Assembly: GCF_029382225.1 (NCBI RefSeq) | Contig: NZ_JARLTC010000042.1 | Coordinates: forward strand, 36,623 to 100,622 | Source: Spongiactinospora sp. TRM90649 | GTDB taxonomy: Bacteria; Actinomycetota; Actinomycetes; Streptosporangiales; Streptosporangiaceae | DNA: 64,000 nucleotides | Direction: 5' to 3' | Part shown: positions 7,299-15,739 of the stretch, in pieces | How the letters are laid out: every line of letters starts with the position of its first letter | Numbering within the stretch: the first letter of the stretch is position 1 | Notes under the pieces: model-generated | What the model saw: only the letters and a program-made list of their open reading frames with translations | Told to the model about the DNA's origin: nothing | Database searches by the model: none | Translations under genes and position numbers: made by a program

Positions 7299-8024
7299 TC
7301 AGGCGTCCGCGTCGGCGGACATGCGTCCGGTCTCGCGTCTGTTCTCGCGTCCGGTCTCAACGGTCTCGGCGGGCGAGTCCGCCCCGAGCGTCGCGCGGCT
7401 GTCCGCGATCGAGTGTTCGAGCAGCTCGCGCAGCAGCCGGTTCGGATCGGCGACGCACGCGTTGGCGATGCCGCGCGCCGCGAGCTGGACCGTGTTCGGC
7501 GCGGCGAACCTGCGGAAGCCGCGCGAGGAGACGCGGATGCCGCGCCGTAGCTTGCGGGCGCCCTCGGCGGCCAGCGGGGCCTGTTCGAGGGCCCGCGCGC
7601 TCATCTCGCTCAGGTCGTCCTGCGGGCGGCCGTCCAGTTCGGCCAGGATCTGCTCGGCGGCCAGCACCGACACCGCCATGGCGAGCTGCAGGTCCGCGGC
7701 CACGACGGGTAGCGCGGTGCAGGCGGCGCGCAGCGCGATCCGGGCGTCGACCCGCAGGTCGTCGCCGTTCAGGCCGATGACGGACGGGATGAGCGGGGCC
7801 AGCCGGTGCCTGGCCTCGTCAGAGGTGAAGTCGTTGACGAGCCGTGCCAGGGCGGCCAGCAACGGGTGCGTGCAGGCGGGGTGGTCGCTCCAGCGCTCCC
7901 CCGCGAGATAGGAGGCCATCTCCATGAAACATGCACCCTTGCGCGGGTTTCTGTGCCTGCCCCGCGACAGCACGGGAACGAGAACGGGCATCTGAGTCTG
8001 CTGACTGTGCACGGCACACTCCAT
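7299..8024 (-). CDS. Hypothetical alpha-helical protein
   Basis: A protein of 241 residues from the ATG at 8024, or 208 residues from an ATG at 7925 (MEMASYLAGERW). I do not recognise a named family. The sequence is all-helical and soluble in appearance, with a block AADLQLAMAVSVLAAEQILAELDGRPQDDLSEMSARALEQ and an Arg-rich stretch KLRRGIRVSSRGFRRFAAPNTVQ. The C-terminal 30 residues are polar and low in complexity. The upstream ATG has no close ribosome binding site; AAGGG lies 11 bases before the inner one, so the start is unsettled. It precedes the XRE regulator on the same strand with 69 bases between. Confidence 0.55.
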   Translation of the reverse strand: MECAVHSQQTQMPVLVPVLSRGRHRNPRKGACFMEMASYLAGERWSDHPACTHPLLAALARLVNDFTSDEARHRLAPLIPSVIGLNGDDLRVDARIALRAACTALPVVAADLQLAMAVSVLAAEQILAELDGRPQDDLSEMSARALEQAPLAAEGARKLRRGIRVSSRGFRRFAAPNTVQLAARGIANACVADPNRLLRELLEHSIADSRATLGADSPAETVETGRENRRETGRMSADADA

Positions 8025-8199
8025 GCGTATTTGCCCAGTGTTGTCACCTTCCAGTCTGCGATCCGTACCGCATATGCGCCAGTGCCGGAAGTGCTTTTCG
8101 GGTCTTATGTCCGGCCAGCCGACACGGGACGGCAAAGCCTTCCCGACCGCCCGGCAAAGCCCGGCCGGCCCTTCGCCGAAGGTTCGCCCGCCCGAAGCG

Positions 8200-8233
8200 A
8201 AACCGCCCCGGACGGAGTCGTCCGGGGCGGTTT
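8200..8233 (-). terminator. Strong hairpin terminator after the sulfatase
   Basis: A perfect 14-bp stem (8200-8213 with 8220-8233) and a 6-base loop, 15 bases beyond the sulfatase stop. It ends in short T runs on both strands and could also stop read-through in the other direction. Confidence 0.75.
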
Positions 8234-8247
8234 TCGGGGAGCGCCGC

Positions 8248-9963
8248 TCAGCGGCGGGCGTCCGGGGCCACGCCGATCTGACGGCGGGCCAGGAAGCGGA
8301 CGGCCTTGCCGTTCGCGGTGAAGTGCGCGGTGGAGGTGAACCGCCTCGGCGCCGCCTCGCGCGACGGCGGGGTGACCCTGAAGACCAGCCGGGTGGACGC
8401 GCCGGGCTGGAGGGTCTTGCCGCGCGTGCTGCCGCGGACCCGCCAGCCGTCGGGGGCGTCGAGGTGCACCCGAAGGCCGCTCCAGGCGACCTTGGAGCCG
8501 TTGTGCAGGGTGACCACCAGCTCGTGCGGCTCACCGGCAGGGGTGTCGGGCCGTTCGATGAGCCGCATGCCGTACGGGACGCGCGGGTCGGGGCCGACCG
8601 AGGCGTCCATCAGCGCGTTCAGCTCCGAGGCGATGTTCGGCCGCTTGGCCGCCAGGTCGTGCCGCTCGCCGCGGTCGGAGCGCAGGTCGTACAGCTCCAG
8701 CCGCCCGTCCGGCCCCGCGCCCGCGATGCCGGGGGAGAACCGCACGGCCTTCCAGCGGCCGCGCCGCACCGCCTGCGCCTTGCGCGGACGGTTCCAGAAC
8801 AGGTGCTTGTGACCCGCGAACCCGGCCCCGGTGAACAGCCCGCGCATGGACAGGCCGTCCAGGTGGTCGGGCATTGGCAGGCCGGCGAGGTCGGCGAGGG
8901 TGGGCAGCACGTCCCAGAACGCCACCGGCTCGCTCTCCACGCCGCCCCTGCGGATCATCGCGGGCGACCAGGCGATCATCGGGATCCGGATGCCGCCCTC
9001 GTACACGTCGCGCTTGTCCGCCCGGTAGGGGCCGTTGGAGTCGAACAGCCAGGGCGTGACGCCCTTCTCCCGCTGGGGGCCGTTGTCACCGGCGAACAGC
9101 ACGATCGTGGAATCGGCCACGCCCGCCTCGCGCAGGGTCGCGATGATCTCGCCCACGTGCGAGTCGAGCCGGGTGACTTGCGCGGCGTGCCTGCGGTTGG
9201 GGCGGGTCCACGGCTCCTTCTCGTAACGGCCCGCGGTTCCTGGCACCTCGCTCGGAGCGTGCGGCAGCGTCGTCGGGAAGTAGAGCAGGAACGGATCGCC
9301 CGACTTCGCCGACCCCTTGATGAAGCGCTTGGCGCGGTCGAGGAACAGGTCGGGGGCGTAGTGCTTGCCGCCCAGTTGCACCCGCTCGCGGTTGTGCCAC
9401 AGGTACGACGGCCAGTACTGGTGGGCGTGGCGGTGCCCGATGAAGCCGAAGAACTCCCCGAAACCGCGCGTGTTCGGGTGCGAGGGCTGGTGCGGCTGCT
9501 CCGGGCCGAACCCCCACTTGCCGATGCACGCGGTGCGGTAGCCGCCCAGCTTGAGCAGCCCGCCGAAGGTGAGGTCGGCGGAGGTCATCGACAACTGCGG
9601 CCCGCCCTCGGGGTTCTCCCGCACGGTCGAATGGCCCGTGTGCAGCCCGGTCAGCAGCGAGGCGCGCGAGGGGGCGCACAGCGGGGCGCCGGAGTAGGCG
9701 CTGGTGAAGCGGATCCCCTCGGCGGCGAGCCGGTCGAGCTGCGGGGTGACGATCTTCTTCTGGCCGTAGCAGCCCAGCTCGCCCCAGCCGAGGTCGTCGG
9801 CCAGGATGATCACGAAGTTGGGCCTGTCGGGGAACCCGGCGGCACGGCCGGCGACACCGGCGGCCGCATGGGCGGCGGCGGGAAGCGCGCCCATGGCCGA
9901 GGTGGTGGCTAGTCCGCCGGCCCCGGCCAGGAAGGCACGGCGGGTGGGGGAGAGGTCGTTCAT
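8248..9963 (-). CDS. Tat-exported arylsulfatase-family sulfatase
   Basis: A 571-residue secreted hydrolase of sulfate esters. A twin-arginine signal (TRRAFLAGAG with the Ala-rich region to about residue 35) is followed by the sulfatase core: ILADDLGWG with metal-binding Asp pair, then LCAPSRASLLTG, where Cys96 of CxPSR would be converted to formylglycine, and later FAGDNGP with more metal ligands and LPHAPSEV. After the core, residues ~480-565 form a beta-sandwich resembling the NPCBM-associated NEW3 domain (HELVVTLHNGS…). Formylglycine maturation needs a separate enzyme not seen here. A terminator follows directly. Substrate is unknown. Confidence 0.93.
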   Translation of the reverse strand: MNDLSPTRRAFLAGAGGLATTSAMGALPAAAHAAAGVAGRAAGFPDRPNFVIILADDLGWGELGCYGQKKIVTPQLDRLAAEGIRFTSAYSGAPLCAPSRASLLTGLHTGHSTVRENPEGGPQLSMTSADLTFGGLLKLGGYRTACIGKWGFGPEQPHQPSHPNTRGFGEFFGFIGHRHAHQYWPSYLWHNRERVQLGGKHYAPDLFLDRAKRFIKGSAKSGDPFLLYFPTTLPHAPSEVPGTAGRYEKEPWTRPNRRHAAQVTRLDSHVGEIIATLREAGVADSTIVLFAGDNGPQREKGVTPWLFDSNGPYRADKRDVYEGGIRIPMIAWSPAMIRRGGVESEPVAFWDVLPTLADLAGLPMPDHLDGLSMRGLFTGAGFAGHKHLFWNRPRKAQAVRRGRWKAVRFSPGIAGAGPDGRLELYDLRSDRGERHDLAAKRPNIASELNALMDASVGPDPRVPYGMRLIERPDTPAGEPHELVVTLHNGSKVAWSGLRVHLDAPDGWRVRGSTRGKTLQPGASTRLVFRVTPPSREAAPRRFTSTAHFTANGKAVRFLARRQIGVAPDARR

Positions 9964-10254
9964 TGGCTCCGCTTCGATCTGGAGGGTCGGCGGGAGTGTA
10001 GCGATTGATCGTTAACCACAGGCGGCGTCAGCGCGAAGAGCGGGTGTCACGCCGGCAGGGGTGGGCAGCCGCTCATGCGCAGTCTCCTTCCGCGGGCGTG
10101 GGGGCTCCGCCGCGTGGCCCGGGAGCCGTTTCGGCCGGAGTGAAACGAAGAACCACCCGGATTATGGCCCCAACAGGCGGGGCATGCGATCGGAAGGTGC
10201 GCTCTTTGCATACGTGTCGCGCACATGACCGAACGTGCGTTTGAATCAGTGCTC
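9964..10254. other. Intergenic region between sulfatase and AlkB-like gene
   Basis: About 290 bases without a substantial gene. It contains upstream sequence for the sulfatase (TACACT on the minus strand at 10000-9995 is a possible -10), a mini-ORF with a good ribosome binding site, and the promoter region of the AlkB-like gene. A short hairpin, GCCCC/GGGGC, lies near 10167-10182. Confidence 0.5.
10047..10076 (-). CDS. Possible 9-residue leader ORF upstream of the sulfatase
   Basis: On the minus strand AAGGAGA stands 6 bases before ATG, and the frame encodes MSGCPPLPA then stop, about 83 bases upstream of the sulfatase start. The ribosome binding site is better than that of most genes here. 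The single Cys might link to sulfur supply, but nothing in the sequence proves expression. Confidence 0.2.
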   Translation of the reverse strand: MSGCPPLPA

Positions 10255-10260
10255 TATAGT
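10255..10260 (+). promoter_or_regulatory. -10 box TATAGT of a leaderless promoter
   Basis: TATAGT followed by 6 bases and ATG at 10267. This fixes the start of the AlkB-like gene; the open frame extends 14 codons further upstream without support. Confidence 0.6.
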
Positions 10261-10266
10261 GGGCGA

Positions 10267-10896
10267 ATGACCGCCGCTTTCCAAGAGTCTCTGCTCGATC
10301 TTGGCCAGGAGGCCGGTCCCCGCGCGCTCGGCCCGTCGGTGCGGCGCACCGCCCTCGCCCACGGCGCCTGGATCGACCACCGGCCCGCCTGGCTCGCCGG
10401 GGCCGACGCGCTGTTCCACCGCCTGCGCGACGCCGTCCCATGGCACGCCGAACGCCGGCGCATGTACGACCGCGTGGTCGACGTACCCCGGCTGCTGAAG
10501 TTCTACGAGGACGGCGAGCCCCTGCCCGACCCCGCGCTCGCCCAGGCCATGCGGGCGCTCAACGCGCACTACACCTCCGAACTGGGCGAGCCGTTCCGCA
10601 CCGCTGGGCTGTGCCTCTACCGCGACGGCCGCGACAGCGTCGCCTGGCACGGCGACACCATCGGCCGGGGCGCCACCCACGACACCATGGTCGCCATCCT
10701 CAGCGTCGGCGCCCCGCGCGCCCTGCACCTCCGTCCCCGCACCGGCGGCCCCGCCCTACGCTACGAACTGGGCCACGGCGACCTCCTCGTCATGGGCGGC
10801 ACCTGCCAACGCACCTGGGAACACGCCATCCCCAAGACCGCCCGCCCCGCCGGCCCACGCATCAGCATCCAATTCCGCCCCCACGGAGTTCGATGA
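10267..10896 (+). CDS. AlkB-like Fe(II)/2-oxoglutarate dioxygenase
   Basis: A 209-residue DNA/RNA-alkylation-repair-type dioxygenase. The iron ligands are His128 and Asp130 (WHGDTIGR) and His186 (WEHAIPK); the 2-oxoglutarate-binding arginines lie in the C-terminal PRISIQFR segment. Upstream blocks RRRMYDRVVDVPRLLKFY and RTAGLCLYRDGRDSVAWHGD fit the family. It removes alkyl groups by oxidation, acting on nucleic acids in the cytosol, although some actinobacterial relatives may act on other substrates. Its 3' end overlaps the convergent hydrolase gene by 35 bases, so the two mRNAs would be complementary there. Confidence 0.9.
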   Translation: MTAAFQESLLDLGQEAGPRALGPSVRRTALAHGAWIDHRPAWLAGADALFHRLRDAVPWHAERRRMYDRVVDVPRLLKFYEDGEPLPDPALAQAMRALNAHYTSELGEPFRTAGLCLYRDGRDSVAWHGDTIGRGATHDTMVAILSVGAPRALHLRPRTGGPALRYELGHGDLLVMGGTCQRTWEHAIPKTARPAGPRISIQFRPHGVR

Positions 10897-11716
10897 CCCC
10901 ACTGCCGGTCGCCGTCGTGGCGTGGGCGGTCAGGGCGGCGTTGAACTCGGTGGGGCGTTCCAGGTTGGGCATGTGTGCCGCGCCCTCGATCACCACGAGG
11001 CGTGAGCCGGGGATCGCGTCGTGCATCAGGCGGGCCTCGGAGATCGGGGTGTACTCGTCCTCGTCGCCCACCACGATCAGGACCGGCACGTCGGCCTGGG
11101 AGAGCGAGCCGAGATAGTCGGGACGGATCGCCCGGCCGCGCAGCGCCGCCGCGGCGCCCTCGGGGGAGGTGCGTCGCATCATGCCCAGCACGTGCTCGGC
11201 GACCTCCGGCAGGCGCTGGATGTTGGCCGGGGAGACCATCTTGGCGATGACCTCGTCGGCGTAGCCGTCCATCCCCTCGCGCAGCAGGCGTTCGGCCATC
11301 TCCTCGCGGGCCCGCCGTCCCTCTGGGGTCTCGGCCTGAGCCGTCGTGTCGGCGAGCACCATACCGAGGACCCTCGCCGGGAAGGACCGGTGGAACTCCA
11401 TGACGATCTGCCCGCCCATGGAAAGGCCCGCCAGCAGCGCGCGCTCCATGCCCAGGTGGTCCATCAGGGCGGCGATGTCGGAGGCGAAGCCGGACAGCGG
11501 GGTGATGCCCGGCACGACGGCGCTGCCGCCGTAGCCACGCAGGTCGGGGGCGATCACCCGCAGCCCCTCGGCGCGCAGGCGCTCGACCTGCGGGCGCCAC
11601 ATCGTCCGGTCGAACGGATGGCCGTGGACCAGCACGACCGCGGGCGCGGCCGGGTCGCCCTCGTCGTCGTAGGCGATGGTGATCCCGTTGATGGTGATGG
11701 TCTTCGCAGTAGGCAT
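10862..11716 (-). CDS. Alpha/beta hydrolase
   Basis: A 284-residue alpha/beta hydrolase-fold enzyme. It shows the oxyanion motif VLVHGHPFDRTMW, the nucleophile elbow LAGLSMGGQ (Ser about 102), an acid in VVGDEDEYTP, and the catalytic His in EGAAHMPNLERP. The closest look is of 3-oxoadipate enol-lactonase or haloperoxidase-type hydrolases; the substrate cannot be assigned. ATG at 11716 is 6 bases after TAGCAT on the minus strand (leaderless). It is divergent from the MocR-type regulator at 11788 across only 71 bases, which suggests it is that regulator's target. The C-terminal 15 residues are encoded opposite the end of the AlkB-like gene. Confidence 0.9.
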   Translation of the reverse strand: MPTAKTITINGITIAYDDEGDPAAPAVVLVHGHPFDRTMWRPQVERLRAEGLRVIAPDLRGYGGSAVVPGITPLSGFASDIAALMDHLGMERALLAGLSMGGQIVMEFHRSFPARVLGMVLADTTAQAETPEGRRAREEMAERLLREGMDGYADEVIAKMVSPANIQRLPEVAEHVLGMMRRTSPEGAAAALRGRAIRPDYLGSLSQADVPVLIVVGDEDEYTPISEARLMHDAIPGSRLVVIEGAAHMPNLERPTEFNAALTAHATTATGSGVIELRGGGIGC

Positions 11717-11722
11717 GCTCCG

Positions 11723-11728
11723 ATGCTA
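11723..11728 (-). promoter_or_regulatory. -10 box TAGCAT for the alpha/beta hydrolase
   Basis: Minus-strand TAGCAT with 6 bases to the ATG at 11716. It lies just beside the left copy of the direct repeat at 11730, so a bound regulator would block it. Confidence 0.55.
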
Positions 11729-11729
11729 T

Positions 11730-11777
11730 TCGGTGCAATATCTCATAGCAATTGCGAAAATGCTCTCGGTGCAATAT
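11730..11777. promoter_or_regulatory. Direct-repeat operator, 2 x TCGGTGCAATAT
   Basis: Identical 12-base copies at 11730-11741 and 11766-11777, 36 bases start to start, in the spacer between the hydrolase and MocR-type gene. MocR/PdxR-type regulators commonly bind direct repeats. The right copy overlaps TATAAC (11775-11780), 7 bases before the regulator's ATG. Confidence 0.6.
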
Positions 11778-11787
11778 AACCGACGGT

Positions 11788-13113
11788 ATGGCAGAGGATT
11801 ACCGGGCCGTCGCCGACGCGATCGCCGCGCGCATCGCGTCGGGCGAGTTGCGGCCGGGGGAGCGGCTCCCCGCCCAGCGTGCGTTCGCCAGGGCCCATCG
11901 CATCGCGAGCAGTACCGCCGCCCGCGTCTACGGCGAGCTGATCCGGCGCGGCCTGGCCGTCGGCGAGGTCGGGCGGGGCACCTTCGTCCGCGCGGCGGGC
12001 GCCCCGTCCGATCCGCCGCTCGCCGAGCCCGCCGCCGCCCGCGTCGATCTGGAGCTCAACTTCTCCGTGCTGCCCGAGCAGCCCGCGCTGCTGGCCCCCG
12101 CGCTGGACGGCATGCTGCGCCCCGCCGCCCTCGCCGCCGCGCTTGGCCCCCTGGGCGTCGCCGGCACCCCGGCCGCCCGCGACGCCGCCGCCGGGGCGCT
12201 GTCACGCGGCGGATGGTCCCCCGACCCGCGACACCTGCTGTTCGCGGGCAGCGGCAGGCAGGCCATCGCCGCCACTATCGCCGCGCTCGTCCCGTCGGGT
12301 GAGCGGCTCGGCGTCGAGGCCCTGACGTACCCGATCGTCAAGGGCGTCGCGGCCCGCCTGGGGATCACCCTGGTCCCGCTGCCGATGGACGAACACGGCC
12401 TCGACCCCGACGCCGTCCGCGCCGCCCTGCCCCTGCGCGCCCTCTACCTGCAGCCCGCCCTGCACAACCCGCTCGGTGTCACGATGCCGGAACACCGCCG
12501 CCTCGACCTGGCCCGGCTGCTGCGCGACCACGACCTTGTGGCGATCGAGGACGCCGTCTACGCCTTCCTGCGCGACGACCTCGCCCCGCTCGCCGCTCTC
12601 GCGCCCGAGCGCACCGTGGTCGTGGACAGCCTGTCCAAGCGGATCGCGCCCGGCCTCAGCGCCGGATTCATCATGCCCCCGGGGCCGCCGGCCCCGAAGA
12701 TCGCCGCCGCCCTGCGATCGGCCGGGTGGGCGGCCTCGCCGTTCGCGCTGGAGGCGGCGACCCGATGGATGACCCAGGGCGTCACCGCCGTGGTGGAGGC
12801 CGCCAAACGCGCCGACGCGGCCGAACGCCAGCGCCTGGCCGCCGAACACCTGGCGGGCTTCGACCTGCTGGCCGACCCGGCCGCCTACCACTGCTGGTGG
12901 CGTCTCCCCGAACCCTGGCGTGCCGACACCTTCGTGGCCGCCGCCGCCCGGCGCGGCATCGCGGTCACCCCGGCGGCCGCGTTCGCGACCGGGCCGGGCC
13001 ACGCCCCCAACGCCGTCCGCCTGGCCCTGGCCTCTCCACCTCTCCCCGTCCTCTCAACCGCCCTCGACGCCCTCGCCACCCTCGCCGAGGAAGACGACAC
13101 AGGCGTCGAATGA
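11788..13113 (+). CDS. MocR/PdxR-type regulator (GntR HTH + aminotransferase domain)
   Basis: A 441-residue fusion of an N-terminal GntR winged helix (residues ~1-70: ELRPGERLPAQRAFARAHRIASSTAARVYGELIRRGL) and a fold-type I PLP aminotransferase-like domain. The PLP-lysine segment is VVDSLSKRIAPGLSAGF and the aspartate partner is in AIEDAVYAFL. Such proteins sense PLP or PLP-amino acid adducts and control metabolism genes or their own operon. The start ATG is 7 bases after TATAAC, giving a leaderless mRNA. It is divergent from the alpha/beta hydrolase, with a matching direct repeat in the spacer. Domain structure is clear; the effector and target are inferred. Confidence 0.9.
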   Translation: MAEDYRAVADAIAARIASGELRPGERLPAQRAFARAHRIASSTAARVYGELIRRGLAVGEVGRGTFVRAAGAPSDPPLAEPAAARVDLELNFSVLPEQPALLAPALDGMLRPAALAAALGPLGVAGTPAARDAAAGALSRGGWSPDPRHLLFAGSGRQAIAATIAALVPSGERLGVEALTYPIVKGVAARLGITLVPLPMDEHGLDPDAVRAALPLRALYLQPALHNPLGVTMPEHRRLDLARLLRDHDLVAIEDAVYAFLRDDLAPLAALAPERTVVVDSLSKRIAPGLSAGFIMPPGPPAPKIAAALRSAGWAASPFALEAATRWMTQGVTAVVEAAKRADAAERQRLAAEHLAGFDLLADPAAYHCWWRLPEPWRADTFVAAAARRGIAVTPAAAFATGPGHAPNAVRLALASPPLPVLSTALDALATLAEEDDTGVE

Positions 13114-13150
13114 CCCGGCCGCCGGGCCGGAGTTCGGTACGTTGGGGCGG

Positions 13151-14113
13151 ATGAGCGAGCAGGCAGCGGACAACCGAACTCCCCGGCGGGTCATCGTCTC
13201 CGTCTTCGCGGCGGTGGCCCTGGCGACGGCCGGGTGCGGCGTGACGGCACCGTCCGACGCGGCGAGCCGTACCCCCGCCCCGACGACGCGGGCGGCCACC
13301 CCGGAAGACCGTCAGACCACCCCCGCCACGCCCGCTCCCGCCGAGGATCCGCCGCCCGCCCCGGGCGTCGCCCTGCCCAAGGCCCCGGCCGACCTCGCCG
13401 ACGCACTCACCCGCACCACCAGGGACCTGCGCGCGGCCGTCGGCGAGTGGGCCGGAACCGACGACGAGTCCCGCCCGCCCGAGCGGGTCGTACTGCTCGC
13501 CCTGCACCAGCAGCGGATCTACCGCCACCTGGCCAGGAACCCCGGCACCGCCACGCGCACCTACGCCCGGCTGTCGCGCCCTCTGGCCAAGGAGGCCAAG
13601 GACAACGTCACCGCGGCCCGCGACCTGCTCTCCCTGGTGCGTCCGCTCAAGGGCGGATCGACCCTCCGGGTCCGCGCCGCCGAACCGGCCGGAGCGCTGA
13701 TCCGGCACTTCAAACGGGCCGAGCGCCGGTTCGGCGTCTCCTGGCAGGTGCTGGCCGCCGTGATGTTCGTCGAGACCAAGTTCGGCCGGGTCCGCTCGCC
13801 GAGCCACACCGGGGCCAAGGGCCCGATGCAGTTCATGCCGGGCACCTGGGCCGCGTACGGCATGGGCGGCGACGTCAACGACACCGGCGACGCCATCCTC
13901 GCCGCCGCCAACTACCTGCACGCCTCGGGCGCTCCACGCGACTACGAGAAGGCGCTCTACGCCTACAACCACTCCCGCCGCTACGTGAACGCGGTCCTGC
14001 TGCACGCCGGTCAGATCAAACGCGACGTGCGTAATTACTACGCGTACTACAACTGGTCCGTATTTGTAGTGACCACCGAGGGTGACCGCCGCCTCACCGG
14101 CCCCGGCCGCTGA
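13151..14113 (+). CDS. Lytic transglycosylase lipoprotein (SLT domain)
   Basis: A 320-residue exported murein hydrolase. A signal peptide ends in a lipobox (LATAGC, Cys29), followed by a Pro/Thr/Ala-rich linker to about residue 80 and a helical region. The SLT domain (residues ~180-290) has the catalytic Glu in MFVETKFGRVRS, then GAKGPMQFMPGTW and ALYAYNHS. It cleaves peptidoglycan glycan strands at the outer face of the membrane. Start ATG at 13151 is 7 bases after TACGTT, a leaderless arrangement, 37 bases after the MocR-type stop. A single-gene unit. Confidence 0.9.
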   Translation: MSEQAADNRTPRRVIVSVFAAVALATAGCGVTAPSDAASRTPAPTTRAATPEDRQTTPATPAPAEDPPPAPGVALPKAPADLADALTRTTRDLRAAVGEWAGTDDESRPPERVVLLALHQQRIYRHLARNPGTATRTYARLSRPLAKEAKDNVTAARDLLSLVRPLKGGSTLRVRAAEPAGALIRHFKRAERRFGVSWQVLAAVMFVETKFGRVRSPSHTGAKGPMQFMPGTWAAYGMGGDVNDTGDAILAAANYLHASGAPRDYEKALYAYNHSRRYVNAVLLHAGQIKRDVRNYYAYYNWSVFVVTTEGDRRLTGPGR

Positions 14114-14185
14114 CCCGGCAGCGGCCGGGGAAGCGTCGCGTCGCTGCGGCGGTCCCCCTCGGCACCGGCCCTGCGGGCTTCCCGG

Positions 14186-15058
14186 TCAGAATCCGGGCGG
14201 CGGGGACGCGCCGGGGCCGGGTACGACGTGCAGGACGATCACCCCGTCGTTGTAGGTGTCCCCCTTGGCCACCTTCCAGGTCGGATCGATGCGCGCGGCG
14301 GGCACGTTCTCCTCGAATTCGTAGCCCTCGCCTCCGCCCGCGCCGTGCGACGGCCAGTCGAGGCCGTAGGCGACGGCCAGGCCGCGTTCGCGCACCACCC
14401 GTACCGCTTCCGCCACGGAACGCCCCTGGAGCCGCACCCCGGCGAGCGCCTCTCCCGGCCACTCGGCGTCCGCGGGGAAGCCGTACTTCTCCCCGGGCTT
14501 CGCCGGACGGGCCAGCCTGACCTCCGCGCGCGTCTTGATGTCGGCCGTGACGCGGAAGGCGGCGACACAGCCGTTGACATCCGTGGGGCAGTCGCCGCCG
14601 ACGAAGGTCGCGAGCGAGTCGTCGCCCGGATCCGCCTTGTCGAATCCGAACACGGCGCCGGGCTGCCGCGGCGACACGGGGATGAGCGTCACCGTCAGGT
14701 TGTCCAGGCCGACCTTGCGGAAGGCCCGCTGCAACTCGGCCGGGTCGGGATCTCCTTCGGTGAAGTAGAAGGCGTACTCGTCGCCCACGCGGTCGATGGT
14801 CACGGCCTGGCCGGCGTACACCCGCTCGGACACCCTGAGCAAGGACGGCCCGACCACGATGGCCGTGGCCAAGGCGGCGGCCGACACCATGCCGATCAAC
14901 ACGCGGCGCGGAGAGAACGCGCGCCGTCGCGGGGCGGGATCGTGTTCCAGCGCGACGATCCGTGTCAGCAGGGCGTCGGCCCCCGCGGCGGACGCCCGGC
15001 CGGCCAGGTCCTCGTCCCGTACCCGCGCCCGGTCCTGGAAGAGCTGGTCGTTGTTCAC
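14186..15058 (-). CDS. Membrane protein coupled to ECF sigma factor (CU044_5270-like)
   Basis: A 290-residue single-pass protein. About 60 N-terminal cytoplasmic residues (LFQDRARVRDEDLAGRASAAGADALLTRIV) precede a Arg-rich stop and one membrane helix, VLIGMVSAAALATAIVVG, then a ~200-residue outside domain with two cysteines (GGDCPTDVNGCVAAF) likely disulphide-bonded. The arrangement matches proteins found after ECF sigma genes in actinomycetes and a role as a regulator or sensor of the sigma factor is likely but not shown; no zinc-binding anti-sigma motif is present. The GTG start overlaps the sigma-factor stop (GTGA), so translation is coupled. Confidence 0.8.
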   Translation of the reverse strand: MNNDQLFQDRARVRDEDLAGRASAAGADALLTRIVALEHDPAPRRRAFSPRRVLIGMVSAAALATAIVVGPSLLRVSERVYAGQAVTIDRVGDEYAFYFTEGDPDPAELQRAFRKVGLDNLTVTLIPVSPRQPGAVFGFDKADPGDDSLATFVGGDCPTDVNGCVAAFRVTADIKTRAEVRLARPAKPGEKYGFPADAEWPGEALAGVRLQGRSVAEAVRVVRERGLAVAYGLDWPSHGAGGGEGYEFEENVPAARIDPTWKVAKGDTYNDGVIVLHVVPGPGASPPPGF

Positions 15059-15603
15059 CGTGTCTCCTCGATGAGCGGTCGTGACGCGAAGCGGGCCGAT
15101 GAGCGGGTCTTCGCCAGGGCCTTGGCGAAGCGCCCGCGGGCCCGGTGCAGGCGGACGCGGACGGCGTTGCGCGAGCAGTTCAGCACCTCGGCGATCTCGC
15201 CGGGGTCGAGCCCTTCCCAGAGGGCCAGGCCCAGCACCTCCCGATCGCGGTCGGAGAGCAGGTCCATGGCGTCGTCCACGTCGTCGGGGCCGTCCGGTGG
15301 CGAGGGGCGGGCGTAGAGGTGTTCGATCTCCGCGGTGAGTTCGGTGTGCCGGGTGAGCCTGCGCCGCTCGCCGCGGCGGTGGTTGGCCAGGACGCGCCGG
15401 GCCACGCCGTACAGCCACAGCTTGCCGGCCTCGCCGTGGGGAAGGTCGGCGATCCGCCGCCAGGCGATCGTGTAGGTCTCGGCCACGATGTCGGCGGCGT
15501 CCTCCGGAGAGGAGCACCGCCGCACGGCGTATCCGAGGATCTGCTCATAGGTCTGCCGGTACACCGTCTCGAACCGGGAAGGCCGGTCGTCTTGTTCACT
15601 CAC
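15055..15603 (-). CDS. ECF RNA polymerase sigma factor
   Basis: A 182-residue sigma-70-family factor with region 2 (FETVYRQTYEQILGYAVRRC…AADIVAETYTIAWRRI…KLWLYGVARRVLANHRRGERR) and region 4 (LLSDRDREVLGLALWEGLDPGEIAEVLNCSRNAVRVRLHRARGRF). It directs RNA polymerase to a small regulon in response to an unknown signal. GTG start at 15603 has GAGGA 6 bases upstream. The membrane-protein gene downstream overlaps by 4 bases and is its probable partner. Confidence 0.93.
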   Translation of the reverse strand: MSEQDDRPSRFETVYRQTYEQILGYAVRRCSSPEDAADIVAETYTIAWRRIADLPHGEAGKLWLYGVARRVLANHRRGERRRLTRHTELTAEIEHLYARPSPPDGPDDVDDAMDLLSDRDREVLGLALWEGLDPGEIAEVLNCSRNAVRVRLHRARGRFAKALAKTRSSARFASRPLIEETR

Positions 15604-15739
15604 GGGTCATCCTCGTCAGACCTCTCCGATCGTTGTGGGTTGCATCTCTTACGTGTCAGCGGGCGGCGGCAGGATTTCAGCCGGCCGCGCCGGCGGGGTG
15701 GACATGTGGGAAAGATCGGGCATTTGGCATGGGGTTGGC

